Below, piece after piece: positions 1 through 5,643 of a DNA stretch of 5,643 bases (within the stretch, counting starts at the first letter, position 1; each line of letters starts with the position of its first letter). The translations under genes and the position numbers were made by a program. Location: positions 1 through 5,643 of the forward strand of contig DASSKO010000127.1 of NCBI GenBank assembly GCA_035690425.1, in the 5' to 3' direction. The notes under the pieces are model-generated. The model saw only the letters and a list, made by a program, of their open reading frames with translations, ran no database searches and had not been told where the DNA came from. This DNA is from DASSKO01 sp035690425 (GTDB lineage Bacteria; Actinomycetota; Actinomycetes; Propionibacteriales; Nocardioidaceae).

Positions 1-185
1 CACCCGACACCACGGCCGCTCCACCAAAACGCAGAGACCACCCCGGCACGAACAACACTGGAGGGACGCCAACCCCGGAGCCGACCACCCGACCAAACAG
101 CCCGGCGACCCGCCACCCCGCGGCGACACCGACAACAGTAGACAACCCTCTCGTGCGTTCGCAAGTCGGCCGCGGACGGTGCCGC
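1..185. other. Non-coding tail after tyrS, no gene recognised
   Basis: The stretch is strongly skewed: rich in C and A on the plus strand and hence G and T on the minus strand, with very few A on the minus strand between 1 and 130. The minus strand has no ATG there. One frame stays open from about 130 to the window edge, but this follows from the lack of A and the translation is low-complexity Gly/Val, so I do not call it a gene. No tRNA, rRNA body or U-tailed terminator is visible. It may be an untranslated leader belonging to something beyond the left edge. Confidence 0.5.
135..164 (-). promoter_or_regulatory. Possible leftward sigma-70-type promoter downstream of tyrS
   Basis: On the minus strand TTGCGA (159-164) is followed after 18 bases by TACTGT (135-140), a plausible -35/-10 pair for an actinobacterial housekeeping sigma factor. 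It lies 22 bases past the tyrS stop and points away from tyrS, so it would drive a gene or RNA beyond the left edge. The -35 matches the TTGACA consensus at four of six bases. In GC-rich DNA such a match can arise by chance, so this is tentative. Confidence 0.35.
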
Positions 186-1481
186 TCAGGCCGGGCCGGA
201 GGCGCTCGTCGGGGTCACCTCGACACCAGCCATGGTGCGTTTTCCCTTCCGCAGCACGAGCCATCGACCGTGCAGCAGCGACTCCCGCCGCGGCGTGAAG
301 TCCGGGTCGGTGACACGTTCGTTGTTGAGGTAGGCGCCGCCCTCCTGCACGGTGCGCCGCGCGGCGGACCTGCTGGCTGCCAGCCCCGACTCCACCATCA
401 GGTCGACGACGGTCGGGAGGTGCTCGCCTGCCTCCACGGTGGCGAGCTGGGCCTCCTGCAACGCCGACCGCAGGGTCCGCGGATCGAGCTCCTCCAAGCC
501 GCGCCCCCCGAACAGCGCCGCAGCCGCTGCCTCGACGGTGGCCGTCTCCTCGGCGCCGTGGGTCAGCGTGGTGACGTCCTGCGCCAGCGCTCGCTGCGCG
601 GCCCGCGCCTGCGGCCGCTCCTTGAGCTGCCGCTCGAGGTTTGCGATCTCCTCGGCGGAGCGGACGGTGAAGTACTTCAGCAGCTGGACCACGTCGCGGT
701 CGTCTGCGTTGAACCAGAACTGGTAGTAGGCGTAGGGCGACGTCATGTCCGCGTCCAGCCAGACGGTGCCCGACTCGGTCTTGCCGAACTTCGTGCCGTC
801 GGCCTTGGTCACCAGCGGCGTGGCCAGGGCGTGCACTCGCTCGTTCTCCGCGCGGCGGATGAGCTCGACGCCTGCGGTGAGATTGCCCCACTGGTCGCTG
901 CCGCCGGTCTGCAACCGGCACCCGTGCCGCCGAAAGAGCTCGAGGTAGTCCATCGACTGCAGCAGCACGTAGCTGAACTCGGTGTAGGAGATGCCGCTCT
1001 CCAGCCGTGCACGGACCGCCTCCCGGTCCAGCATCCGGTTGACCGGGAAATGCTTACCGATGTCGCGCAAGAAGTCGATCGTCGACAGGTTCGCGGTCCA
1101 GTCGTAGTTGTTGACGATCTGACCGCCGTACTCGCCGTCGAAGTCGAGGAAGCGCCCGACCTGGGCGCGCAGCTTCTCGGTCCACTCGGCGACCGTCTCC
1201 TTGGGGTTCAGCACCCGCTCGGTGGTCTGCTTCGGATCACCGATGAGGCCGGTAGCACCGCCCACCAGCACCAGGGGTCGGTGGCCCCCAGCCTGCATCC
1301 TGCGCGCGGTGAGCAGCTGCATGAGGTGGCCCATGTGCAGGCTCGGGGCAGTCGGGTCGAAACCGACGTAGAACGTGACCGGGCCGGCTTCCAGGTCGGC
1401 GCGCAGGGCGTCGCGATCGGTCGAGTTCGCGATCAGGCCCCGCCACTCGAGCTCGCCGAGTACGTCGGTACGTGCGGTCAC
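186..1481 (-). CDS. tyrS: Tyrosyl-tRNA synthetase
   Basis: This class I aminoacyl-tRNA synthetase charges tRNA-Tyr with tyrosine and acts as a dimer in the cytoplasm. The 431-residue product has FYVGFDPTAPSLHMGHL near residues 37-53, with the HIGH-type motif HMGH at 49-52. The tyrosine-binding block QTGGSDQWGN is at 191-200. The KMSKS-loop equivalent KFGKT is at 231-235, the KFGK variant of the main bacterial TyrS type, with Thr replacing the last Ser. A helical anticodon-arm domain follows, then a C-terminal S4-like RNA-binding domain (about 365-419, ESGLAASRSAARRTVQEGG onward). I chose the GTG at 1481: it has AGAGGAG at 1490-1496 with eight-base spacing, and residues upstream from the ATG at 1544 are not TyrS-like. 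It lies 87 bases after mpg, so it may be read from the arg-mpg transcript, from its own promoter, or both. It ends in TGA, and no convincing terminator follows. Confidence 0.97.
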   Translation of the reverse strand: MTARTDVLGELEWRGLIANSTDRDALRADLEAGPVTFYVGFDPTAPSLHMGHLMQLLTARRMQAGGHRPLVLVGGATGLIGDPKQTTERVLNPKETVAEWTEKLRAQVGRFLDFDGEYGGQIVNNYDWTANLSTIDFLRDIGKHFPVNRMLDREAVRARLESGISYTEFSYVLLQSMDYLELFRRHGCRLQTGGSDQWGNLTAGVELIRRAENERVHALATPLVTKADGTKFGKTESGTVWLDADMTSPYAYYQFWFNADDRDVVQLLKYFTVRSAEEIANLERQLKERPQARAAQRALAQDVTTLTHGAEETATVEAAAAALFGGRGLEELDPRTLRSALQEAQLATVEAGEHLPTVVDLMVESGLAASRSAARRTVQEGGAYLNNERVTDPDFTPRRESLLHGRWLVLRKGKRTMAGVEVTPTSASGPA

Positions 1482-1568
1482 CGGGGAATCTCCTCTGCTC
1501 GTCGGATGGGCCAAGCCTGCCTTACGTCCGCTGGGATGGCGCAACCAGTTCGGGGTGCCCCGCAGCCG
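1482..1568 (-). other. mpg-tyrS intergenic gap
   Basis: These 87 bases separate the mpg stop from the tyrS GTG. Apart from the tyrS Shine-Dalgarno I see nothing firm. A short CGGG/CCCG inverted repeat near 1553-1564 is too weak and has no T-run to act as a terminator. The gap is too short and lacks the elements needed for a T-box leader. No well-spaced -35/-10 pair was found. Confidence 0.6.
1490..1496 (-). promoter_or_regulatory. Shine-Dalgarno of tyrS (decides GTG start)
   Basis: On the minus strand this reads AGAGGAG, a strong match to the 16S rRNA tail, eight bases before the GTG at 1479-1481. It supports GTG rather than the upstream in-frame ATG at 1542-1544 as the tyrS start. Confidence 0.85.
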
Positions 1569-2171
1569 TCAGCGTCCCCGACGCCTGGGCTGATGCGGGC
1601 GGTACGTCGAGACGGTGCGGTCGTCAGTGACCCAGAACCGCCAGGGCTGGTCGGGCGCTCCACGCAGGCCTACCCGCGGCCCCCGGCTCACCGAGTCCGG
1701 CGGCACCCCGGCACGCAGCCGGACCGGCGCCTCGGTCGCGAGCACGTCGACTCCGTTGCACTGCTTGTCCACACCGAGCGCCTGGCACAACCGGGCGGGT
1801 CCGCGCGCCAGGTCCCGAAACGGCATGGCGGCCCCTCGGCGGCTGCGTGCGAGGTCTTCACCCGCCACCACCTCTCCAGCACGCAGCAGCACCGCCGACG
1901 CGGTGCCATCGGTGCCGCAGACCACGTTGGCGCACCAGTGCATGCCGTAGCTGAAGTACACGTAGAGGTGACCCGCCGGCCCGAACATCACCTCGTTGCG
2001 CGGAGTCCGGCCACGGTAGGCGTGCGAGCCCGCGTCGTTGGCCCCGTCGTACGCCTCGACCTCGCTCAGTCGCACCGTGACCCCGCCCGAGGTGAGCAGG
2101 CAGCCCAGCAGTGCCGGCGCCGCCTCCGGCGCCGGCCGGGCGAGGGCGGCCCGGCTCAGCGCCGCAGCCAT
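1569..2171 (-). CDS. mpg: DNA-3-methyladenine glycosylase (AAG/MPG family)
   Basis: The 200-residue product belongs to the alkyladenine DNA glycosylase family, which removes 3-methyladenine, hypoxanthine and related damaged bases in base excision repair. Conserved blocks are SEVEAYDGANDAGSHAYRG (36-54), TPRNEVMFGPAG (56-67) and LYVYFSYGMHWCANVV (69-84), followed by RGPARLCQALG (123-133). By comparison with human AAG, Glu39 would be the residue that activates the attacking water, Tyr41 the intercalating-side aromatic, and Asn82 the discriminating asparagine. The frame is open up to 2438, but that stretch overlaps argH and is Arg/Gly-rich shadow sequence. The ATG at 2171 puts the conserved core about 20 residues in, as usual, with AGGA at 2181-2184 nine bases upstream. 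The gene overlaps the argH end by 16 bases, so it is probably co-translated with it. The C-terminus ends in a basic RRRGR tail. It has no evident link to arginine metabolism. Confidence 0.93.
   Translation of the reverse strand: MAAALSRAALARPAPEAAPALLGCLLTSGGVTVRLSEVEAYDGANDAGSHAYRGRTPRNEVMFGPAGHLYVYFSYGMHWCANVVCGTDGTASAVLLRAGEVVAGEDLARSRRGAAMPFRDLARGPARLCQALGVDKQCNGVDVLATEAPVRLRAGVPPDSVSRGPRVGLRGAPDQPWRFWVTDDRTVSTYRPHQPRRRGR
2113..2136 (-). repeat. Perfect 10-bp inverted repeat (hairpin) in the mpg 5' end
   Basis: The two arms on the minus strand, GCCGGCGCCG and CGGCGCCGGC, are exactly complementary and flank a four-base GAGG loop. All ten pairs are G-C. The hairpin sits inside mpg codons 12-20, about 35 bases after the mpg start and 19 bases after the argH stop. 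There is no T-run after it, so it is not a classical intrinsic terminator. It could slow ribosomes or polymerase, or protect the argH 3' end. It may also be a by-product of an Ala/Pro-rich coding stretch (RPAPEAAPA). Confidence 0.75.
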
Positions 2172-3574
2172 CCGCGCAGGTCCTGCACCTCGCCGCGTGC
2201 CTCGTCCAGCTGCTCGGCCACCCGAGCCGGGGCGGTGCCACCACGCGCGTCGCGAGAGGCCACCGACCCGTCCACCGAGAGGACGGTGCGCACCGACGGG
2301 GTGAGATCGGGCGACAGCTCGGCGAGATCGGCGTCGGTGAGGTCCCACAGCTCGATGCCCCGCTGCTCGCAACGGCGCACGCAGGCACCCGCTACCTCGT
2401 GCGCGACCCGGAACGGCACCCCCTCGCGGACGAGCCACTCGGCCACGTCCGTCGCAAGCGAGAACCCCTGCGGCGCCAGCGTGGCCATCCGCTCGGTGTC
2501 GAAGCCGAGCGTGCGGACCATGCCCGTGAAGGCGGGCAGCAGGACCTCCAGGGTGTCGATGGAGTCGAAGACGGGCTCCTTGTCCTCCTGCAGGTCACGG
2601 TTGTAGGCCAACGGAAGCGCCTTCAACGTCGTCATCAGCCCGGCGAGGTTGCCGACCAGGCGGCCGGCCTTTCCGCGCGCCAACTCGGCGATGTCGGGGT
2701 TCTTCTTCTGCGGCATGATGCTCGACCCAGTGGCGAAGGCGTCGTCCAGCACGACGAAGGAGAACTCCTTGGTCGCCCAGACGATGATCTCCTCCGCCAG
2801 CCGGGAGACGTCGACGCCCATCATCGCGGTGACGAACGCGAACTCGGCCACGAAGTCACGCGCGGCGGTGCCGTCGATCGAGTTGGCGCTGGAGCCGTCG
2901 AATCCGAGCTCATGGGCGACCTGCTCCGGGTCCAGGCCGAGTGACGAGCCGGCCAGCGCGCCGGCCCCGTACGGCGAGTCGGTCGCGACCCGGCTGTCCC
3001 AGTCCCGCAGGCGGCCCACGTCGCGCAGCAGCGGCCAGGCGTGCGCGAGCAGATGGTGCGACAGCAGGACGGGCTGGGCATGCTGCAGATGCGTGCGGCC
3101 GGGCATCACCGCGCCGAGATGTCGCTCGGCCTGCTCGGTCAGTGCGCCGACCAGGTCCAGCACGAGGCCGGCGACCGACCGGGCGTGGTCTCGCAGGTAG
3201 GCCCGGAACAACGTGGCCACCTGGTCGTTGCGGGAGCGGCCCGCCCGTAGCCGACCTCCGAGCTCGGGTCCGAGCCGCTCCACGAGCCCGCGCTCGAGGG
3301 CCGTGTGCACGTCCTCGTCGCCCGCCGCGGGGACGAAAGCACCCGAGGCGACGTCGGCCTGCAGCGCATCGATGCCGTCCAGAAGGTCGCGCAGCGCCGC
3401 GTCGTCGAGCAAGCCGGCGCGGGCGAGGACGCGGGCGTGGGCTCGCGACCCGGCGAGATCGTAGGGAGCCAGTCGCCAGTCGAAATGGGTGGACCTGGAG
3501 AGTGCGGCGAGCGCATCGGCCGGCGCGCCGGCGAACCGCCCACCCCACAACCTGGCGGCGTCGGTCTCCTGCAT
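2156..3574 (-). CDS. argH: Argininosuccinate lyase
   Basis: This enzyme cleaves argininosuccinate into arginine and fumarate, the last step of arginine synthesis. It belongs to the fumarase/aspartase superfamily and works as a tetramer in which each active site is built from three subunits. The 472-residue product starts with the typical LWGGRFAG (9-16). It has GRSRNDQV at 112-119, Thr161-His162 within GRTHLQHAQP (His162 matches the catalytic base region of the family), and the fumarate lyase signature GSSIMPQKKNPD at 283-294 with the flexible-loop serines. A helical C-terminal domain follows. The frame continues upstream to an ATG at 3841, but that extension lies inside argG and looks nothing like ArgH. 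The ATG at 3574 overlaps the argG TGA by one base (TGATG). I see no good Shine-Dalgarno before it, so translation probably depends on ribosomes finishing argG. Confidence 0.97.
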   Translation of the reverse strand: MQETDAARLWGGRFAGAPADALAALSRSTHFDWRLAPYDLAGSRAHARVLARAGLLDDAALRDLLDGIDALQADVASGAFVPAAGDEDVHTALERGLVERLGPELGGRLRAGRSRNDQVATLFRAYLRDHARSVAGLVLDLVGALTEQAERHLGAVMPGRTHLQHAQPVLLSHHLLAHAWPLLRDVGRLRDWDSRVATDSPYGAGALAGSSLGLDPEQVAHELGFDGSSANSIDGTAARDFVAEFAFVTAMMGVDVSRLAEEIIVWATKEFSFVVLDDAFATGSSIMPQKKNPDIAELARGKAGRLVGNLAGLMTTLKALPLAYNRDLQEDKEPVFDSIDTLEVLLPAFTGMVRTLGFDTERMATLAPQGFSLATDVAEWLVREGVPFRVAHEVAGACVRRCEQRGIELWDLTDADLAELSPDLTPSVRTVLSVDGSVASRDARGGTAPARVAEQLDEARGEVQDLRGWLRR

Positions 3575-4827
3575 CAGCTGTCGCCGGACACGTGGTGGTC
3601 GCGCTTGGCGGCGATCTTGCTGGGCAGACCGTGCAGCTCGACGAAGCCCTTCGCCAGCGACTGGTCGAAGCTGTCGCCCTCGTCGTAGGTCGCCAGGTTG
3701 AAGTCGTAGAGGCTCGCCGGGCTCCGGCGCCCGGTCGCGACGGCCTTGCCGCCGTGCAGGGTCATCCGGATCTCCCCGGTCACGTGCGTCTGCGAGTGCT
3801 CGATGAAGGCGTCGAGGCTGCGCTTGAGCGGGCTGAACCACAGTCCGTCGTACGCGAGCTCACCCCAGCGCTGGTCGACCGTGCGCTTGAACCGGGCCAG
3901 GTCCCGCTCGACCGTCACGCTCTCCAGCTCTTGGTGCGCGGTGATCAGCACGATCGGGCCTGGGGACTCGTAGACCTCGCGGCTCTTGATGCCGATCAGC
4001 CGGTCCTCGACCATGTCGAGACGGCCGACGCCCTGCGCGCCGCCCCGCTCGTTGAGCTCCTGGATCGCCTGCAGCACCGACACCGGACGGCCGTCGATGG
4101 AGACCGGGACGCCTTGCTCGAAGCCGATCACGACCTCGTCGGCGTCCCGCGGGGTGGCGGGGTCAGAGGTGTAGTCGTAGAGGTCCTCGATCGGCGCGTT
4201 CCAGATGTCTTCGAGGAAGCCGGTCTCCACGGCGCGGCCCCACACGTTCTGGTCGATCGAGTACGGCGACTTCTTGGTCACATCGATCGGCAGGTTGTGC
4301 TCCTCGGCGTACACGATCGCCTTCTCCCGGGTCCAGGCGTAGTCGCGAACCGGAGCGATCACGTCCAGGTCGGGGGCCAAGGTGCCGACACCTACCTCGA
4401 ACCGCACCTGGTCGTTGCCCTTGCCGGTGCAGCCGTGGCTGACCGTCGAGGCGCCGTGGTAGCGGGCCGCCTCCACCAGGTGCTTGACGATCAGCGGCCG
4501 CGACAGCGCCGACACCAGCGGGTAACGGTCCATGTAGAGCGCGTTGGCCTTCAACGCCGGCAAGCAGAACTCGTCGGCGAACTCGTCCTTGGCGTCGACG
4601 ACCACCGCCTCGACGGCCCCACAGGCCAGCGCCCGTTTGCGCACCGCCTCCATGTCCTCACCACCCTGGCCGATGTCGACGGCGACGGCGACGACCTCGG
4701 CGCCGGTCTGGTCGGCCAGCCAGCCGATGGCCACGGAGGTGTCGAGGCCTCCGGAGTAGGCGAGTACGACGCGGCCGGTGTCGGGTCCGGTGGCTGGCCC
4801 GGTGGCTGGCACGGTGTTGGTGCTCAT
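3574..4827 (-). CDS. argG: Argininosuccinate synthase
   Basis: This cytoplasmic enzyme condenses citrulline and aspartate using ATP to form argininosuccinate, releasing AMP and pyrophosphate. The 417-residue product has the N-type ATP pyrophosphatase loop AYSGGLDTS at 23-31. The VDIGQGGEDMEAVRKRA segment is at 50-66, and the SHGCTGKGNDQVRFE substrate and nucleotide-binding block is at 130-144. KSPYSIDQNVWGRAVE is at 186-201, and the C-terminal multimerisation helix ends in LHGLPSKIAAKRD. The frame stays open to an ATG at 4929, but I chose the ATG at 4827: it has AGGAG at 4835-4839 with seven-base spacing, and the longer version would run into argR. The first 18 residues are a low-complexity Ala/Thr/Gly/Pro tail before the conserved core, containing a duplicated ATGP unit. 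The TGA stop shares one base with the argH ATG. The length is close to the usual 400 or so residues. Confidence 0.97.
   Translation of the reverse strand: MSTNTVPATGPATGPDTGRVVLAYSGGLDTSVAIGWLADQTGAEVVAVAVDIGQGGEDMEAVRKRALACGAVEAVVVDAKDEFADEFCLPALKANALYMDRYPLVSALSRPLIVKHLVEAARYHGASTVSHGCTGKGNDQVRFEVGVGTLAPDLDVIAPVRDYAWTREKAIVYAEEHNLPIDVTKKSPYSIDQNVWGRAVETGFLEDIWNAPIEDLYDYTSDPATPRDADEVVIGFEQGVPVSIDGRPVSVLQAIQELNERGGAQGVGRLDMVEDRLIGIKSREVYESPGPIVLITAHQELESVTVERDLARFKRTVDQRWGELAYDGLWFSPLKRSLDAFIEHSQTHVTGEIRMTLHGGKAVATGRRSPASLYDFNLATYDEGDSFDQSLAKGFVELHGLPSKIAAKRDHHVSGDS
4787..4810 (-). repeat. Two tandem 12-bp units in argG N-terminus
   Basis: The plus-strand unit CCGGTGGCTGGC occurs twice back to back (4787-4798 and 4799-4810) with no mismatch. 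In argG it encodes a doubled ATGP-type four-residue unit at residues 8-15, within the non-conserved N-terminal tail. It keeps frame, so gain or loss of a unit would only lengthen or shorten the tail. Confidence 0.85.
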
Positions 4828-4864
4828 GGTGTCTCTCCTGTACGGGATGGTTGCTGCATCGAAG
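4828..4864 (-). other. argR-argG intergenic gap
   Basis: These 37 bases hold the argG Shine-Dalgarno. The rest shows no clear promoter, terminator or convincing ArgR operator, so argG is most simply read from the upstream arg transcript. Confidence 0.55.
4835..4839 (-). promoter_or_regulatory. Shine-Dalgarno of argG (decides ATG start)
   Basis: On the minus strand this reads AGGAG, followed by seven bases and then the ATG at 4825-4827. It supports this start over the in-frame ATG at 4927-4929, which lies inside argR. Confidence 0.85.
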
Positions 4865-5401
4865 TCAGAACTGGGCGGACGAGTCCTCGGCGGACCCGCG
4901 CTCTGCCAGCTCGAGGAAACGCCGGGCAACGGTCTCGCCCCCGGTAGGTTCCCGGCTGATCACCAGGACGGTGTCGTCGCCGGCGATGGTGCCGGCAACC
5001 GAGGCAAGCGCTGCATGGTCGATGGCCGACGCGAAGAACTGGGCGGCTCCCGGCGGGGTGCGCAGCACCACCAGGTTGGCCGAAGCCGTGGCCGTGACCA
5101 ACAGCTCCCCGGCCAGCCGGGCCAATCGGCTCCCGCTCGCCGCTGTCTCCTGCGCCGGCCTCGGTCGTCGGTCACCGCCCTCCGCGGGTACGGCGTACAC
5201 GAGGGCGCCGGCGGGGTGCCGGACCTTGACCGCGTCGAGCTCGTCGAGGTCGCGGGAGAGCGTGGTCTGGGTGACCACGACGCCGAGCTCGTCGAGCAGC
5301 GTGGCGAGCTCGGCCTGCGACCGCACCGGGTGCCGGGCGAGGATGTCGGTGATCAGGTGCTGGCGGGCCGCCTTGGTGGCCGGGACCGTGCCGGCGCTCA
5401 T
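4865..5401 (-). CDS. argR: Arginine repressor ArgR
   Basis: This 178-residue protein has the two-domain ArgR layout. The N-terminal winged helix-turn-helix (about residues 10-70) includes SQAELATLLDELG and TQTTLSRDLDEL, with the SRDL of the recognition helix at 49-52. A variable linker rich in Pro, Gly and Arg follows (about 72-90). The C-terminal oligomerisation and arginine-binding domain (about 92-170) carries the GTIAGDDTVLVI block at 137-148, where the family's paired Asp residues contact arginine. Family members form hexamers that bind arginine and repress arginine-synthesis genes. The ATG start overlaps the argF stop (ATGA) and has an AGGGAG Shine-Dalgarno at 5409-5414, seven bases upstream, inside argF. 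Its position within the arg cluster implies that it is made from the operon it controls, which would give negative feedback. The length fits the actinobacterial family, and no key residue seems to be missing. Confidence 0.96.
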   Translation of the reverse strand: MSAGTVPATKAARQHLITDILARHPVRSQAELATLLDELGVVVTQTTLSRDLDELDAVKVRHPAGALVYAVPAEGGDRRPRPAQETAASGSRLARLAGELLVTATASANLVVLRTPPGAAQFFASAIDHAALASVAGTIAGDDTVLVISREPTGGETVARRFLELAERGSAEDSSAQF

Positions 5402-5643
5402 GGTCGCGCTCCCTGCTCCAGCAGCCAGACCAGCAGCGCCTTCTGGGCGTGCAGCCGGTTCTCTGCCTCGTCCCAGACCACGCTGGCAGGGCCGTCGATG
5501 ACCGAGGCCGCGATCTCGACGTCGCGGTAGGCCGGCAGGCAGTGCAGCACGATCGCGTCGCCGGCGGCCCGGGCCAGCGCCCGCCCGTCCAGCGCGTACG
5601 GAAGGAAGGGGGCGATCCGCGCGTCGTACTCGTCCTCCTGCCC
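5398..5643 (-). CDS. argF: Ornithine carbamoyltransferase, C-terminal part (5' end outside window)
   Basis: This enzyme joins carbamoyl phosphate to ornithine to give citrulline, the sixth step of arginine synthesis, in the cytoplasm. Only the last 81 residues are present; the reading frame runs open off the right edge of the window and ends in TGA. I translated it by hand, because no start codon lies inside the window. The fragment carries the family's HCLP motif (fragment residues 34-37), whose cysteine lies in the ornithine-binding site. It then has the conserved C-terminal block with DGPASVVWDEAENRLHAQKA (fragment residues 50-69), which separates ornithine from most other carbamoyltransferases. 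The residues after HCLP read AYRDVEI, where many homologues have AYRGKEI, so they are slightly divergent. The stop overlaps the argR start by four bases (ATGA), indicating co-transcription and probable translational coupling. It could be labelled argF or argI, but the neighbouring argR-argG-argH favours the biosynthetic argF. Confidence 0.95.
   Translation of the reverse strand, partial: GQEDEYDARIAPFLPYALDGRALARAAGDAIVLHCLPAYRDVEIAASVIDGPASVVWDEAENRLHAQKALLVWLLEQGARP

Noticed and set aside
1..130. Small protein in the open minus-strand frame running off the left edge
   Set aside because: Stop codons all need A, which is nearly absent from this strand here, so an open frame means little. There is no ATG, no clear Shine-Dalgarno with a start, and the product would be Gly/Val low-complexity.
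1482..1544. Upstream ATG giving tyrS 21 extra residues
   Set aside because: The extension is not TyrS-like, while the GTG at 1481 has a strong, well-spaced AGAGGAG.
1482..1568. T-box or tyrosine-responsive leader before tyrS
   Set aside because: The gap is only 87 bases and shows neither the conserved T-box core nor a terminator/antiterminator pair.
2172..2438. Upstream in-frame ATG for mpg at 2438
   Set aside because: The extra 89 residues overlap argH entirely and are Arg/Gly-rich shadow sequence; the ATG at 2171 gives a normal family length.
153..2606. Open frame of 817 codons on the plus strand
   Set aside because: It lies antisense to tyrS, mpg and the end of argH. The translation is rich in Arg, Gly, Val and Leu with no recognisable domain, as expected for the mirror frame of GC-rich genes that lack TTA, CTA and TCA codons.
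4840..4864. ArgR operator (ARG box) before argG, around TGCATCGAAGT on the plus strand
   Set aside because: Only one half-site-like TGCAT is present, and no palindromic partner is found at the expected spacing.
2941..4947. Open frame of 668 codons on the plus strand
   Set aside because: It lies antisense to argH and argG, has low-complexity Arg/Ala-rich and then Val/Asp/Leu-rich content, and has no domain; it is a shadow frame.
1..5643. Novel defence system, mobile element or CRISPR array
   Set aside because: Both strands are accounted for by six housekeeping genes with short gaps; I see no spaced repeats, transposase, integrase or terminal inverted repeats.

Overview
The window looks like chromosomal DNA from a high-GC Gram-positive bacterium (Actinomycetota). 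All real genes lie on the minus strand, the third codon positions are strongly G/C, all six visible stop codons are TGA, and no TTA leucine codon occurs in any of the genes. The ArgR, ArgH and TyrS sequences and the gene order argF-argR-argG-argH followed by mpg and tyrS fit this group. I cannot name the genus.

In transcription order (right to left) the window holds: the 3' end of argF (ornithine carbamoyltransferase, cut by the window edge), argR (arginine repressor), argG (argininosuccinate synthase), argH (argininosuccinate lyase), mpg (alkyladenine/3-methyladenine DNA glycosylase) and tyrS (tyrosyl-tRNA synthetase). The last 185 bases (1-185) lie beyond tyrS. They hold no recognisable gene, but contain a possible leftward promoter.

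argF, argG and argH carry out the last three steps of arginine synthesis (ornithine to citrulline to argininosuccinate to arginine). ArgR is the arginine-sensing repressor expected to control the cluster. The junctions are tight: argF/argR overlap by 4 nt, argG and argH share one base, and argH/mpg overlap by 16 nt. argR/argG are separated by 37 nt and mpg/tyrS by 87 nt. This suggests one transcription unit through mpg at least, with its main promoter and operator outside the window, upstream of argF. mpg and tyrS have no metabolic link to arginine and are probably carried along by conserved gene order.

No mobile element, CRISPR array, tRNA or evidently novel system was found. The points most worth a second look are a very strong 10-bp hairpin at the argH/mpg boundary, the promoter-like and base-skewed tail after tyrS, and a 12-bp tandem duplication in the 5' end of argG.
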